Assembly: GCA_014360385.1 (NCBI GenBank)
Contig: JACIXO010000111.1
Span: forward strand, 1 to 5,292
Direction of reading: 5' to 3'
DNA from: Actinomycetota bacterium
GTDB lineage: Bacteria; Actinomycetota; Humimicrobiia; Humimicrobiales; Humimicrobiaceae
DNA length: 5,292 nucleotides
A model generated the notes under the pieces. That model made no database searches. It saw only the letters and a program-made list of their open reading frames with translations, and had not been told where the DNA came from. Every line of letters starts with the position of its first letter. The stretch's first letter is position 1. The position numbers and the translations under genes are program-made. Shown here piece after piece: positions 5,085 to 5,292 of this stretch.

Positions 5085-5292
5085 GAAAGGATTGAAAAGT
5101 AAGGAAAGTGTTGGAAAGCAAGAATTTTTTTGGACTCAGGAAGGGTAAATACAGTAGTTAGTTTGAGAATGGTTAGTTAGCTTTAGAAAGTTTAATTGAA
5201 TGCTTTAAGGTTTTTAAGAAAAACGAAAAGTAGACTGGCTAGTTTGGAATTTGAAAAAATTGATGAGAAAATCTGACTGGAAAAAATTGACT
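5085..5292. other. Stretch after tadE without a convincing complete gene
   Basis: No frame on either strand is open across this stretch, and no terminator hairpin with a T-run is visible. Three small items are present. A TTG-started frame at 5092-5148 encodes 18 residues ending FFWTQEG and then stops. GAAAAAATTGA occurs at 5253-5263 and 5280-5290. A frame open from 5218 to the window edge contains ATG 5263, which gives MRKSDWKKLT, a basic start like that of a pseudopilin leader; this could be the beginning of the next gene (TadE/TadF type would be expected), but it has no good ribosome site. Confidence 0.5.

Noticed and set aside
4366..5292. Transcription terminators after tadC, flp or tadE
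   Set aside because: No GC-rich inverted repeat followed by a run of T was found in any of the gaps.

Overview
The window is most of a Tad/Flp (tight adherence, type IVc) pilus operon, all on the + strand. The DNA is AT-rich, and the genes use many AGA/AGG and ATA codons and GTG or TTG starts. The gene order, strong AGGAGGT-type ribosome sites and lack of a secretin gene between cpaB and tadZ suggest a low-GC monoderm bacterium of the Firmicutes/Clostridia type, possibly a thermophile. This is inferred from style alone; no marker gene fixes the taxon.

Layout: (1) bases 2-526, the 3' part of a CpaB/RcpC-like gene with an unusual tyrosine-rich insert; (2) 555-1373, TadZ/CpaE, a ParA/MinD-like localisation ATPase; (3) 1330-2523, TadA/CpaF, the pilus motor ATPase, overlapping tadZ by 44 bases; (4) 2526-3446, TadB, and (5) 3484-4365, TadC, the two GspF-like inner-membrane platform proteins; (6) 4447-4614, a 55-residue Flp-type prepilin with a near-perfect Shine-Dalgarno site; (7) 4659-5084, TadE, a minor pseudopilin; (8) 5085-5292, AT- and purine-rich DNA with no convincing gene, except that another reading frame may begin near the right edge.

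How the genes fit together: TadZ probably places the machine in the cell, TadA hydrolyses ATP to drive assembly on the TadB/TadC platform, Flp forms the fibre, TadE is a minor or initiating pilin, and the CpaB-like protein is an extracytoplasmic accessory factor. The prepilin peptidase (TadV/CpaA) needed to cleave Flp and TadE is not here, nor are TadD, TadF or TadG. No transcription terminator or insertion sequence is visible, so the set looks like one transcription unit, possibly with extra control of flp from its repeat-containing leader.

No wholly new system is apparent. The most unusual points are the Tyr-rich insert in the CpaB homologue, a possible AUU start for tadB, short direct repeats on both sides of flp, a Flp pilin without the usual Tyr after the conserved Glu, and departures from the usual motifs in TadA.
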